NCBI GenBank assembly: GCA_021812865.1
Contig: JAKAMP010000247.1
Location: forward strand, 1-5,296
Source of the DNA: Bacteroidota bacterium
Lineage (GTDB): Bacteria; Bacteroidota; Bacteroidia; Bacteroidales; JAAYUG01
DNA: 5,296 nucleotides
Direction of reading: 5' to 3'
Both the position numbers and the translations under genes were made by a program. Within the stretch, counting starts at the first letter, position 1, and every line of letters begins with the position of its first letter. Under the pieces are notes generated by a model. The model made no database searches. It saw nothing but the letters and a program-made list of their open reading frames with translations, and had not been told where the DNA came from. Below, one piece after another: positions 1-5,296 of this stretch.

Positions 1-178
1 TGAGACACTTGCAGAATTCAAAGACGTGTGCATTCAGAATAATTTTAAAACACTCGCAGATATAGTAAAACATCCGGTTCCGGAACTGATGAAGAAACCC
101 GGCTTCGGAATGCGCGTTTTTAGGGAATTATTAAGAATACTTATTGAAAATAAGATAGAAAATGTTCTGAAAGATTAA
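1..178 (+). CDS. Partial small protein with RNA polymerase alpha-CTD-like helix-hairpin-helix (3' end only)
   Basis: Reading from base 2, 58 codons run open to a TAA at 176-178; the start lies off the left edge. The part from about residue 16 to 46 (FKTLADIVKHP, then PELMKKPGFG, then FRELLRIL) follows the pattern of the alpha-subunit C-terminal domain of RNA polymerase: an N/K-T-hydrophobic-x-(E/D)-(L/I)-V helix, an acidic-L-(L/M)-K segment, a glycine turn and a closing helix. That fold is a helix-hairpin-helix that binds DNA or proteins. Small proteins of this kind occur in Bacteroidota mobile elements, which fits the neighbours. It converges on the next gene, with the two stop codons separated by only 8 bases and no clear terminator between them. 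The exact role is unknown; a transcription-related or DNA-binding accessory role is inference. It is not the housekeeping rpoA, because the low G+C and the neighbourhood are wrong for that. Confidence 0.6.
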   Translation, partial: ETLAEFKDVCIQNNFKTLADIVKHPVPELMKKPGFGMRVFRELLRILIENKIENVLKD

Positions 179-186
179 GCCTAAAA

Positions 187-1356
187 CTAGTTATTCAGAC
201 GGTTGAGCATCCTGATCAAAAAAGATTTTACAACTGATTTATCAGAATCGGTAACATTATAATACTTCGAGTAAAGACTTGCCAAAGAAATATTTAAAAC
301 TCTTTTTGTTTGAAAATGCCTGGAAAAGAATCCCAAAAGTTCTTTCAAGTTTTTGTTCCTGATTGTTCCTGTTTCTGTTAAAATTCTAATAAAAAAGGCT
401 AACTGGGGTACAGAGAGTTCAGTTTCTATTTTAAAATTGCCGTTAATCAATCTATTCTGTGAGCCATTCACAGGCTGCAATAACTGAAACCTTTTCTCCA
501 CAAATATTATTTCTTCAGAAATCCAGGCAGATAGACTGTCTTTAATAGAAGCTCTTTTATAATGCAGAAACAGGCTTGGTTTAGTTAATGATTGATTTAC
601 TACTTTTTGGTGCCAATAGTATTTTTCAAGCTGACCGGTTAAAGTATCTTCAGCCTCGACGGAATTTTTTATTTCTTCCGTCAGATAAAACAGAAACTTC
701 CAAGAATTAAAGTTGTTGCTAAAAAGGATTTTTTTTATAATCCCTTCATCGTTTTGAAATAAAATGCTTCCGGGAACATTTTTTAGTTCGTTCAACAAAT
801 CTTTTAAATAATCAATTTCCTTAAAACTAAGAGATTTTTTTTCTCCTCTTGTAAATATTTCATAAGGTTCCAAAGCTATTTCCCATAACTTATTGTCACC
901 AGTCAATTGAGATTTTAAAGTATGCAGAGATTCGCTAAATTCTTTCCGTACAGAATGAATTAATTTTTTAGGCGCCGGCTGCAGGCATCTGAAATATTTT
1001 GGGAATCGCTCACGGAGAAAAAGAATTAAATCTTCAATAATCTTACAAACTGATTTTTGAATTGCCGTTAAGCTTAACGGAGTGTTATTCGTATTTTCAT
1101 TATGATTAATAAAAACGAAAAGCTGATCAGACAGAAAAGTCAAACGTTCCTGATGACAATAAACATGCTGTTTAATAAGCCTTTCTTCTTTCAATGAAAA
1201 TAAATCTATCAGAAAATTATTTTCATATTGAATCTTAAATTCCTGGGCAATTGATAGCCACTCCGAATATTCTTTCTCAGAGTACGCTTCTTTTAGATTA
1301 GCTGGGTTTAGGTCATTTAAAATAAGAGAATCAAGTATGTTAAGATCACACTTCAA
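187..1356 (-). CDS. Mobile-element protein with RteC-like C-terminal region
   Basis: This 389-residue protein has no signal peptide or membrane segment and is predicted cytoplasmic, largely helical and rich in Lys, Glu, Leu and Phe. Residues 205-295 carry a FNSWKFLFYL block and an AWISEEIIFVEKR block. Residues 312-389 (LSVPQLAFFIRIL, then KYYN, then a closing helix ending MLNRLNN) resemble the C-terminal part of RteC and of uncharacterised proteins that commonly sit beside integrases in Bacteroidota. In the CTnDOT conjugative transposon, RteC is a DNA-binding activator of the excision operon, so a role in controlling excision or transfer is plausible here, but it is inferred from resemblance and position. 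No in-frame ATG exists until near the end of the protein. The TTG at 1354-1356 is the likely start, with ATT just before it as an alternative; the frame is open up to a TGA at 1378-1380. The gene follows the integrase on the same strand after 172 bases and probably has its own promoter. Confidence 0.6.
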   Translation of the reverse strand: MKCDLNILDSLILNDLNPANLKEAYSEKEYSEWLSIAQEFKIQYENNFLIDLFSLKEERLIKQHVYCHQERLTFLSDQLFVFINHNENTNNTPLSLTAIQKSVCKIIEDLILFLRERFPKYFRCLQPAPKKLIHSVRKEFSESLHTLKSQLTGDNKLWEIALEPYEIFTRGEKKSLSFKEIDYLKDLLNELKNVPGSILFQNDEGIIKKILFSNNFNSWKFLFYLTEEIKNSVEAEDTLTGQLEKYYWHQKVVNQSLTKPSLFLHYKRASIKDSLSAWISEEIIFVEKRFQLLQPVNGSQNRLINGNFKIETELSVPQLAFFIRILTETGTIRNKNLKELLGFFSRHFQTKRVLNISLASLYSKYYNVTDSDKSVVKSFLIRMLNRLNN

Positions 1357-1388
1357 AATTTTAAGGTTTAGAAAAAATCATTCAATCA

Positions 1389-1422
1389 CGAAAGTACCAA
1401 AATTTAATTTATAGAATTCAAA
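1389..1422 (-). promoter_or_regulatory. Candidate promoter of the RteC-like gene
   Basis: On the - strand a TTTG (1419-1422) is followed after 22 bases by TACTTTCG (1389-1396). This is one mismatch from the Bacteroidota -7 consensus TAnnTTTG, with a -33 TTTG at the long end of the usual spacing. It lies about 32 bases before the proposed TTG start, giving a short leader. The surroundings are AT-rich, so chance matches are likely enough to keep this tentative. Confidence 0.35.
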
Positions 1423-1528
1423 AAGCAATAAAAAATATTACGATAAGGTATTAGTAAATACATCTGTAATAAGCTGCATTGGTATGTTTCCTGAATCTAT
1501 ACTAGAAATTGAATGATAATTGCAATAA

Positions 1529-2776
1529 TTATGCCTGATTAATTTTAAGGTTTTCTTGTACTGTCAATTTCTCCTTCAGTAATTTCATATCCTGACTGAC
1601 TTTTTTCTGAATGACTTTGGCATAAATCTGAGTTGTTATAATGCTTGTATGCCCCAGCATAGAACTAACTGATTCAATGGGTACACCATTGGTGAGGGTG
1701 ACAGTAGTGGCAAAAGTATGACGGGCAACGTGAAAAGTAAGATTCTTTGTAATGCTGCATAAATCGGCAATTTCTTTGAGGTATGAATTTAATTTCTGAT
1801 TGCTTAATACCGGTAAAAGCTGACCTTTATTAACGACTGCAGGATGATCTTTGTACTTTTCCAAGATTTCAATTGCTTTGGGTAATAAAGGAATGTTTGA
1901 GGGGGTCTCCGTTTTGTGCCTGTGGGTATTGATCCATAATTCGCCATCAATCCCCTTTTTAATATTGTCTGAAGTAAGTTCGGCTACGTCAACGTAAGCC
2001 AGGCCAGTATAACAACAGAAAACAAAAACGTCCCGTACTTGATCAAGTCTGGCGACAACGAACTTTTTATCTTCAACAGTTTTTAATTCATCCTGAGTAA
2101 GAAAATCTCTTTCAACAGGTTTGAATTTAATAGAGAAGCTCTGGAACGGATCCTTATCAAGCCACTCATTTTTAACAGCTATATTGATAACCCTCCTCAA
2201 GTTCTTGATATATTTGTACGTTGTATTCTGGTTACAACCGCAAGTGGTTATAAAATAATGCTCGAAATCTGTTACAAACTTGTAATTTAATTGAGACAGT
2301 AAAAAATCGGATTGTTTGTAGACTTTCTTCATAAACTCTTTTACATGCCTTAAGGTAGTTTCATAGCGTGTGAAAGTAGCCTCAGCATGATCAATACCAA
2401 CCTTTTCAGATAACATTTTATTATGGTATTCAAAAACTTCAACTAATGTTTTCTGTTTGGCTGTTTTGCCTAAAAGAATATTTTTAATAGCTTCAGCTGA
2501 GAGAATAGAACCTTCATCCACTATTTGCTTATGTGCCTGGTAGGTCTTTCTCTCCCATAGATTAATGTATTCATTCAACAGCCGTGATGCTTCACTGGTA
2601 CCGCTTGCCCGGCCACCTTTGCTGTTCCACTTGGTTATTTCAACTTCACGCTTGATTGATAGCTCGGCCCGCTTTCCATTAATGGTAATTCTTAAATAAA
2701 CAGCAGCTTTTTTTTCATCGCTCGCTCTTTCCTTTCTGATGAAGAAGAGAATACCTAAAGAACCGTCATCTCTCAT
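1529..2776 (-). CDS. IntDOT-like tyrosine recombinase (integrase of the element)
   Basis: This 415-residue site-specific recombinase should integrate and excise the element by cutting and rejoining DNA through a covalent tyrosine link. Three domains are visible: an N-terminal arm-binding domain (about 8-95, with FFIRKER, then a YLRITINGKRAELS strand pair and the VEITKWN motif), a helical core-binding domain (about 108-212) and a catalytic domain (about 225-395). Catalytic residues seen are K288 in the beta-hairpin, H349 and R352 (FHVARHTFATT), H376 (MLGHTS) and the nucleophile Y385 (TTQIYAKV). The first catalytic Arg is absent: the TGLR position reads TGLA (A260). Loss of this Arg is a known trait of the CTnDOT integrase, which has Ser there, and R286 lies 26 residues further on, where IntDOT has an Arg proposed to compensate. 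Length matches the family (about 400-415). The ATG at 2774-2776 begins the family's usual N-terminus. The gene reads away from ssrA, as expected for an integrase next to its attachment site. Confidence 0.95.
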   Translation of the reverse strand: MRDDGSLGILFFIRKERASDEKKAAVYLRITINGKRAELSIKREVEITKWNSKGGRASGTSEASRLLNEYINLWERKTYQAHKQIVDEGSILSAEAIKNILLGKTAKQKTLVEVFEYHNKMLSEKVGIDHAEATFTRYETTLRHVKEFMKKVYKQSDFLLSQLNYKFVTDFEHYFITTCGCNQNTTYKYIKNLRRVINIAVKNEWLDKDPFQSFSIKFKPVERDFLTQDELKTVEDKKFVVARLDQVRDVFVFCCYTGLAYVDVAELTSDNIKKGIDGELWINTHRHKTETPSNIPLLPKAIEILEKYKDHPAVVNKGQLLPVLSNQKLNSYLKEIADLCSITKNLTFHVARHTFATTVTLTNGVPIESVSSMLGHTSIITTQIYAKVIQKKVSQDMKLLKEKLTVQENLKINQA

Positions 2777-2942
2777 TGTATTGGATATTAATATTTTATC
2801 AAATAGAGTATAGAATTAGAAGTGTTTTCTATAAACTGTCATAAAGTTAACCAAATTTTATGAGAACAGCAAAATTTTAGAAGGGAGAAATAAAAATTAT
2901 TTTATTTTATTTAATTATACTACAATTAATTACATCGTTTCT

Positions 2943-2987
2943 GGTGAACAAATATATTCATAAAATTCTGTTCACCGAACTGTTCAC
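2943..2987. repeat. Three-copy GTGAACA repeat cluster (operator or integrase arm sites)
   Basis: GTGAACA occurs on the + strand at 2944-2950 and on the - strand at 2969-2975 and 2981-2987. The first two form an 8-base inverted repeat (GGTGAACA at 2943-2950, TGTTCACC at 2969-2976). The last two are direct repeats with starts 12 bases apart, and GAACTGTTC (2977-2985) is itself a palindrome. The copies flank or overlap both boxes of the candidate integrase promoter. Such an arrangement fits either a repressor operator or arm-type sites for the recombinase. Which protein binds cannot be told from sequence. Confidence 0.55.
2949..2979 (-). promoter_or_regulatory. Candidate integrase promoter
   Basis: On the - strand TTCG (2976-2979) is followed by exactly 19 bases and then TATATTTG (2949-2956). 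The second is a perfect fit to the Bacteroidota -7 box TAnnTTTG, and the first is one mismatch from the -33 TTTG at the preferred spacing. Transcription would start near 2942 and leave a leader of about 165 bases before the integrase ATG, which is rather long. GTGAACA repeats overlap the -7 box and flank the -33 box, suggesting that access to this promoter is controlled. Confidence 0.45.
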
Positions 2988-3031
2988 TTTTTTATTAAAA
3001 AACAGGTGTTTTTTTGATATAACCGGGAAAC

Positions 3032-3067
3032 AAAAAACCCAGCAAATACTTAATTTTACTGGGTTTT
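3032..3067 (-). terminator. Intrinsic terminator downstream of tmRNA
   Basis: On the - strand, AAAACCCAG (3059-3067) pairs perfectly with CTGGGTTTT (3034-3042) around an AT-rich loop that can add further A-U pairs. The transcript then runs into a T stretch made from the A run at 3032-3037. It lies 25 bases past the tmRNA 3' end and should end tmRNA transcription before the integrase region. On the + strand the same hairpin is followed by a less compact T stretch, so it may work both ways. If integration occurred inside the tmRNA 3' end, this terminator came with the element. Confidence 0.8.
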
Positions 3068-3091
3068 ACTATTTTTTAATGGTTAGCTTAG

Positions 3092-3150
3092 TGGAGCTGG
3101 AGGGAGTCGAACCCTCGTCCAAACAGGAAACCCATATGTTTTCTACATGC
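3092..3150 (-). other. Probable attachment junction in the 3' end of ssrA
   Basis: The integrase gene begins about 316 bases beyond the 3' end of ssrA, and base composition drops sharply at the same place. tRNA and tmRNA 3' ends, with the symmetric T-arm, are classic targets of tyrosine integrases, and integration normally leaves the target gene intact by restoring its 3' end. The core is most likely within the T-arm and acceptor strand, but its limits cannot be set because the second copy, at the far end of the element, is outside the window. I found no other copy of this stretch between 1 and 3091. Confidence 0.45.
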
Positions 3151-3484
3151 TTAGCCGGGAGTTGGTTGTCGGGATAAGGCTGGCTTCCGGCGGCCGACCT
3201 TGTCCTTATTCCCTAAGTTTTCGCTGCAATGGCGGGACTTCATTGCAACTAGCCCGGTCTCACGAGCACCTCCGGGTCGGAAAGCGTCAGGCAGGCTCTC
3301 CGGGAGATGTCTTGTCCCGGTTACCTAGAACCAGGATTAAGCTTGATTTGCACTATGCAAATTAAGCAGCAAGAGCGTAGTTGTTTTCGCCTGTTATGTT
3401 TTGTAACCCTTTTTTACGGGCGTTGTTACATGGCCCTGCATGCTTGCATACCGATTCATCCTGCTGTCAAAACCGGTCAGCCCC
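3092..3484 (-). ncRNA. ssrA: Transfer-messenger RNA (tmRNA), one-piece form
   Basis: The RNA rescues ribosomes stalled on broken mRNA: with SmpB it acts as an alanine tRNA and then as a short message that adds a degradation tag. Read on the - strand, the 5' end GGGGCUGACCGGUUUUGACA (from 3484) pairs with the 3' end AGCUCC-A (3092-3098), giving G1-C, G2-C, G3-U, G4-C, C5-G, U6-A; G3-U is the tRNA-Ala identity wobble. The T-arm GAGGGUUCGACUCCCUC lies just before the 3' acceptor strand, and the conserved CUAAGCAUGUAGAAA is at 3140-3154. The tag frame reads GENNYALAA then TAA (3362-3391), of the type known from Porphyromonas and Bacteroides. Just past it is a 7-base-pair hairpin (3346-3362). Genomic bases after the discriminator A are C-T-A, so CCA is not encoded and must be added by the CCA-adding enzyme. 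The length, 393 bases, is normal. Confidence 0.97.
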
Positions 3485-3492
3485 ATATGCCG

Positions 3493-3500
3493 CAAAGATA
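3493..3500 (-). promoter_or_regulatory. tmRNA promoter -7 box
   Basis: TATCTTTG on the - strand is a perfect TAnnTTTG -7 box ending 8 bases before the first G of mature tmRNA, so transcription would start at or within a few bases of the mature 5' end. No convincing -33 TTTG stands 17-23 bases upstream. The extended sequence GTATCTTTGC (3492-3501) also matches the GTANNTTTGC core reported for CTnDOT attachment sites. Confidence 0.65.
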
Positions 3501-3534
3501 CAAATAAACCACGAATATCCGGTATTTTCACCGC

Positions 3535-5296
3535 TTATTCAATCGAAATCTCCTGCTCCTCCACATTCCATCCCCGCAGAGATACTTCTGCCTGCTTCAG
3601 AGATATCTCCGCGCCATACTCAATTTCCACCTTCTTTTCCTCCCCCGGCATCACCGAGATGTAGTTGTCACTGTAAAAAACCGGCAGGATCCTTTTTCCG
3701 GTCGACTTGTCCACCAGCGATACCCGGTTGAAAAAAGCCATGGGGCCATCCTCGGGTACGCTGAGGGTTACTTCAATCTTCCCATCCTTTGCCTTAATCG
3801 CTTTCAATTTGATAGTCGCCCTGGGAAGTTTCTGCAATGCGCTGTAATTGCCCAATGAATCGGGCCACCAGTAAAGGTTTTCGCTCAGTACCTGTTCTTT
3901 ACTGTTCACCAGTTGGAGCAGAACGAATGGCGCCGGCTCCCTTCCCGGCCGGTTGCTTTTTGATTTTACTGCAAAATATTTCTGCACCGACGTGGGACTC
4001 ACCTCGGTGAGCACCTGGTTCACCACCCTCGGCTTGCCATCCGCGTCAATGGTCTTCACCCTGAGCATCAGGTCATGGTAAGCATTAAAAGTGTTGTTTA
4101 CCACCATTGCCATGCCGTCGGCCGGACTGCACATCACATGCAGGGGCTCTGCACCATGATGCAGTCCGTAAAGGCATGCATTCGGGTCCAGGTAATAATC
4201 ATACATCTGCCCGCGAAGCGCTGTCCATGGATTCTGCGTCTTCCATATGATCACACCCGTATACCAGTCCCACATATGCGCACTGTGCCCCTCGATCAGG
4301 GCCCGGTACTGGTCATAGTTTACCAGTTGCGCCTTGTCGGCAAAGTCTTTTAGACTGGTTGGCGTTCCATAGGCTTCTATATACCGGTTATACCCTATAT
4401 ATTTATGGTATCGCCACACCGAATCGGGCTTTGTCCCGCCCTGGCCGGGAATGACAAGGTTCCCTTCGGGAATGAATCTTTGCAGGGATTCTATATCGCC
4501 CATTCCAACCGAACCGATTTCCGAGTTGAATGGAAAGGAGCGCTGTTCCCAGAAGAAGTCCGGCGACTGGATCGAATACGGTCCGTCTCCATTGCCGCCG
4601 ATTGAATTATACGACATGCTGTCGGTATTGGAGTAGGTGAAGAAATACCTGGTGCCGTCGAGTTTTGGCAAAAGGGATTGCTGCATTTCGGTAAGGATGT
4701 CTTCCGGGGGCGGTATTTCGTTTCCCCCGCAATAAAAGGCAAGGGAAGGGTGATTGCGCATCATTTTCACTTGATCTGCCACCGAGGCCAGGAACAACCG
4801 GTGGTCGTCAGGGTATTTCCGGCGGGTCCACTGATCGTCCTTTTTCCTCGGATCTACCCAGCGGCCATTGCAGTCGCCCGACATCCAAAAATCCTGGAAT
4901 ACCAAAATGCCATACCTGTCGCATGCATCATAAAACTCAGGACGCTCGGACAATGCGCCTCCCCATATCCGGATGAGGTTCAGGTTCATGTCCCGGTGAA
5001 AACGTATTTCAGCATCATACCGTTCTGCTGAAAGCCTTAACATGGCGTCAGAAACGATCCAGTTACCCCCTTTGATGAAAATCTTCTGACCGTTCACCAG
5101 CACCTGCATGCTGCGGGTGTGATCGTTCCATGCGGTCTGTATCTCTCTCACTCCTGCTTTCAGCTTTTCCATATCGCAGGATTCGCCCTTCGCATTCGTA
5201 AAGCTGAAGGTGACGTCATAAAGGTATGGTTCTCCGCAGCCGTTGGGCCACCAAAGCCTCGGCCGGGGGAGTTGCAGGTCGGGCAAACTGATTTCA
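3535..5296 (-). CDS. Glycoside hydrolase family 2 protein, endo-beta-mannosidase-like (5' end outside window)
   Basis: The frame is open to the right edge (E-I-S precede the TTG at 5284-5286), so that TTG is internal. Visible parts, numbered from it, are the end of an Ig-like domain with LWWPNGCGEPYLYDV (11-25) and GVREI (45-49), a TIM barrel (about 60-345), and C-terminal beta-sandwich domains (about 370-583). The N-terminal sugar-binding domain and any signal peptide are missing from view. Barrel motifs include FIKGGNWIVSDAM, LIRIWGGALSERPEFYD and FQDFWMSGDCNGRW. E190 in CGGNEIPPP is the expected acid/base and E256 in FNSEIGSVG the expected nucleophile, so the enzyme looks active. These motifs are closest to plant-type mannosylglycoprotein endo-beta-mannosidases, with exo-beta-D-glucosaminidases as the next relatives, so an exact substrate cannot be assigned. 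It probably acts on mannose- or glucosamine-containing glycans, likely in the periplasm. The stop is 50 bases before tmRNA with no terminator between them. G+C is clearly higher than in the integrase region. Confidence 0.9.
   Translation of the reverse strand, partial: EISLPDLQLPRPRLWWPNGCGEPYLYDVTFSFTNAKGESCDMEKLKAGVREIQTAWNDHTRSMQVLVNGQKIFIKGGNWIVSDAMLRLSAERYDAEIRFHRDMNLNLIRIWGGALSERPEFYDACDRYGILVFQDFWMSGDCNGRWVDPRKKDDQWTRRKYPDDHRLFLASVADQVKMMRNHPSLAFYCGGNEIPPPEDILTEMQQSLLPKLDGTRYFFTYSNTDSMSYNSIGGNGDGPYSIQSPDFFWEQRSFPFNSEIGSVGMGDIESLQRFIPEGNLVIPGQGGTKPDSVWRYHKYIGYNRYIEAYGTPTSLKDFADKAQLVNYDQYRALIEGHSAHMWDWYTGVIIWKTQNPWTALRGQMYDYYLDPNACLYGLHHGAEPLHVMCSPADGMAMVVNNTFNAYHDLMLRVKTIDADGKPRVVNQVLTEVSPTSVQKYFAVKSKSNRPGREPAPFVLLQLVNSKEQVLSENLYWWPDSLGNYSALQKLPRATIKLKAIKAKDGKIEVTLSVPEDGPMAFFNRVSLVDKSTGKRILPVFYSDNYISVMPGEEKKVEIEYGAEISLKQAEVSLRGWNVEEQEISIE

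Larger units (their letters stand above)
1..3091. mobile_element. End of an integrative element or genomic island (other end outside window)
   Basis: An IntDOT-like integrase next to ssrA, an RteC-like protein, a small alpha-CTD-like protein and a low G+C content set this stretch apart from the glycosidase side. Together they mark the integrase-proximal end of an integrative element. Whether it is conjugative, mobilisable, a prophage or a decayed island cannot be said: no transfer, relaxase or phage structural genes lie within the window. The integrase is intact, so the element may still move. Confidence 0.65.
2777..3091. other. Noncoding att-proximal region between integrase and tmRNA
   Basis: These 315 bases contain no convincing gene. 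From the integrase side they hold an AT-rich leader (2777-2942, with a strongly A/T run around 2888-2935), the GTGAACA repeat cluster with a candidate promoter (2943-2987), an A/T palindrome (aaaaaaca-gg-tgtttttt at 2997-3014) and the tmRNA terminator (3032-3067). The position between integrase gene and target gene is where attachment-site arms normally lie, so integrase or excisionase binding sites are expected here. An open frame on the + strand from 2944 runs into the antisense of tmRNA and is not a gene. Confidence 0.6.

Noticed and set aside
1357..1528. Hidden small gene or excisionase between the integrase and the RteC-like gene
   Set aside because: No open frame with a plausible start and coding character was seen in these 172 bases on either strand.
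1508..1532. AT-rich imperfect inverted repeat just after the integrase stop as a terminator
   Set aside because: The arms are only about six A/T bases with no G-C pairs and no clear T run; chance in AT-rich DNA is enough.
2997..3014. A/T palindrome aaaaaaca-gg-tgtttttt as a second terminator
   Set aside because: The loop would be two bases and the stem almost all A-T, so it would be unstable; a real terminator lies just to its right.
3105..3120. Possible tRNA gene suggested by GGGTTCGACTCCC on the - strand
   Set aside because: It is the T-arm of the tRNA-like domain of tmRNA; no separate tRNA cloverleaf is present.
2944..3507. Short + strand open frames between 2944 and 3507
   Set aside because: They lie antisense to tmRNA or run into it; the sequence is fully explained by the tmRNA fold and tag frame.
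3381..5031. Further open frames on both strands over the glycosidase gene
   Set aside because: They are shadows of a well-conserved GH2 frame in high-G+C DNA and show no family resemblance.
1..5296. CRISPR array, insertion sequence or second ssrA 3'-end copy
   Set aside because: No regularly spaced repeats, no transposase, and no repeat of the ssrA T-arm/acceptor sequence elsewhere in the window.

Overview
The window looks like a piece of a Bacteroidota chromosome, probably a Chitinophaga/Sphingobacteria-type organism. The signs are promoter -7 boxes of the TAnnTTTG type, an IntDOT-like tyrosine recombinase, and a tmRNA whose tag reads GENNYALAA. It captures one end of an integrative element sitting against the 3' end of ssrA.

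Layout, left to right. (1) Positions 1-178, + strand: the last 58 codons of a small protein with a helix-hairpin-helix region resembling the RNA polymerase alpha C-terminal domain. (2) Positions 187-1356, - strand: a 389-residue protein of a type common in Bacteroidota mobile elements, RteC-like in its C-terminal part, with no ATG available as a start. (3) Positions 1529-2776, - strand: a full-length 415-residue tyrosine integrase with Ala where the first catalytic Arg normally lies. (4) Positions 2777-3091: an AT-rich noncoding stretch with a candidate integrase promoter (TTCG-N19-TATATTTG on the - strand) interleaved with three copies of GTGAACA, then the tmRNA terminator. (5) Positions 3092-3484, - strand: complete one-piece tmRNA. 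(6) Positions 3535-5296, - strand: the C-terminal part of a family 2 glycoside hydrolase, most like mannosylglycoprotein endo-beta-mannosidase / exo-glucosaminidase relatives, cut by the window edge.

The left 3 kb is low in G+C (roughly one third by eye), while the glycosidase gene is just over half G+C. The change falls at ssrA. The simplest reading is that everything left of about position 3092 is acquired DNA that entered at the 3' end of ssrA. The integrase lies next to the junction and reads away from it, and the RteC-like and alpha-CTD-like proteins are element-borne cargo or control genes. The tmRNA and the glycosidase are the host chromosome. The other end of the element, and the second copy of the attachment core, are not in the window.

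I did not find a clearly new biological system. The points most worth following up are the repeat-decorated integrase promoter/att region and the ssrA junction.
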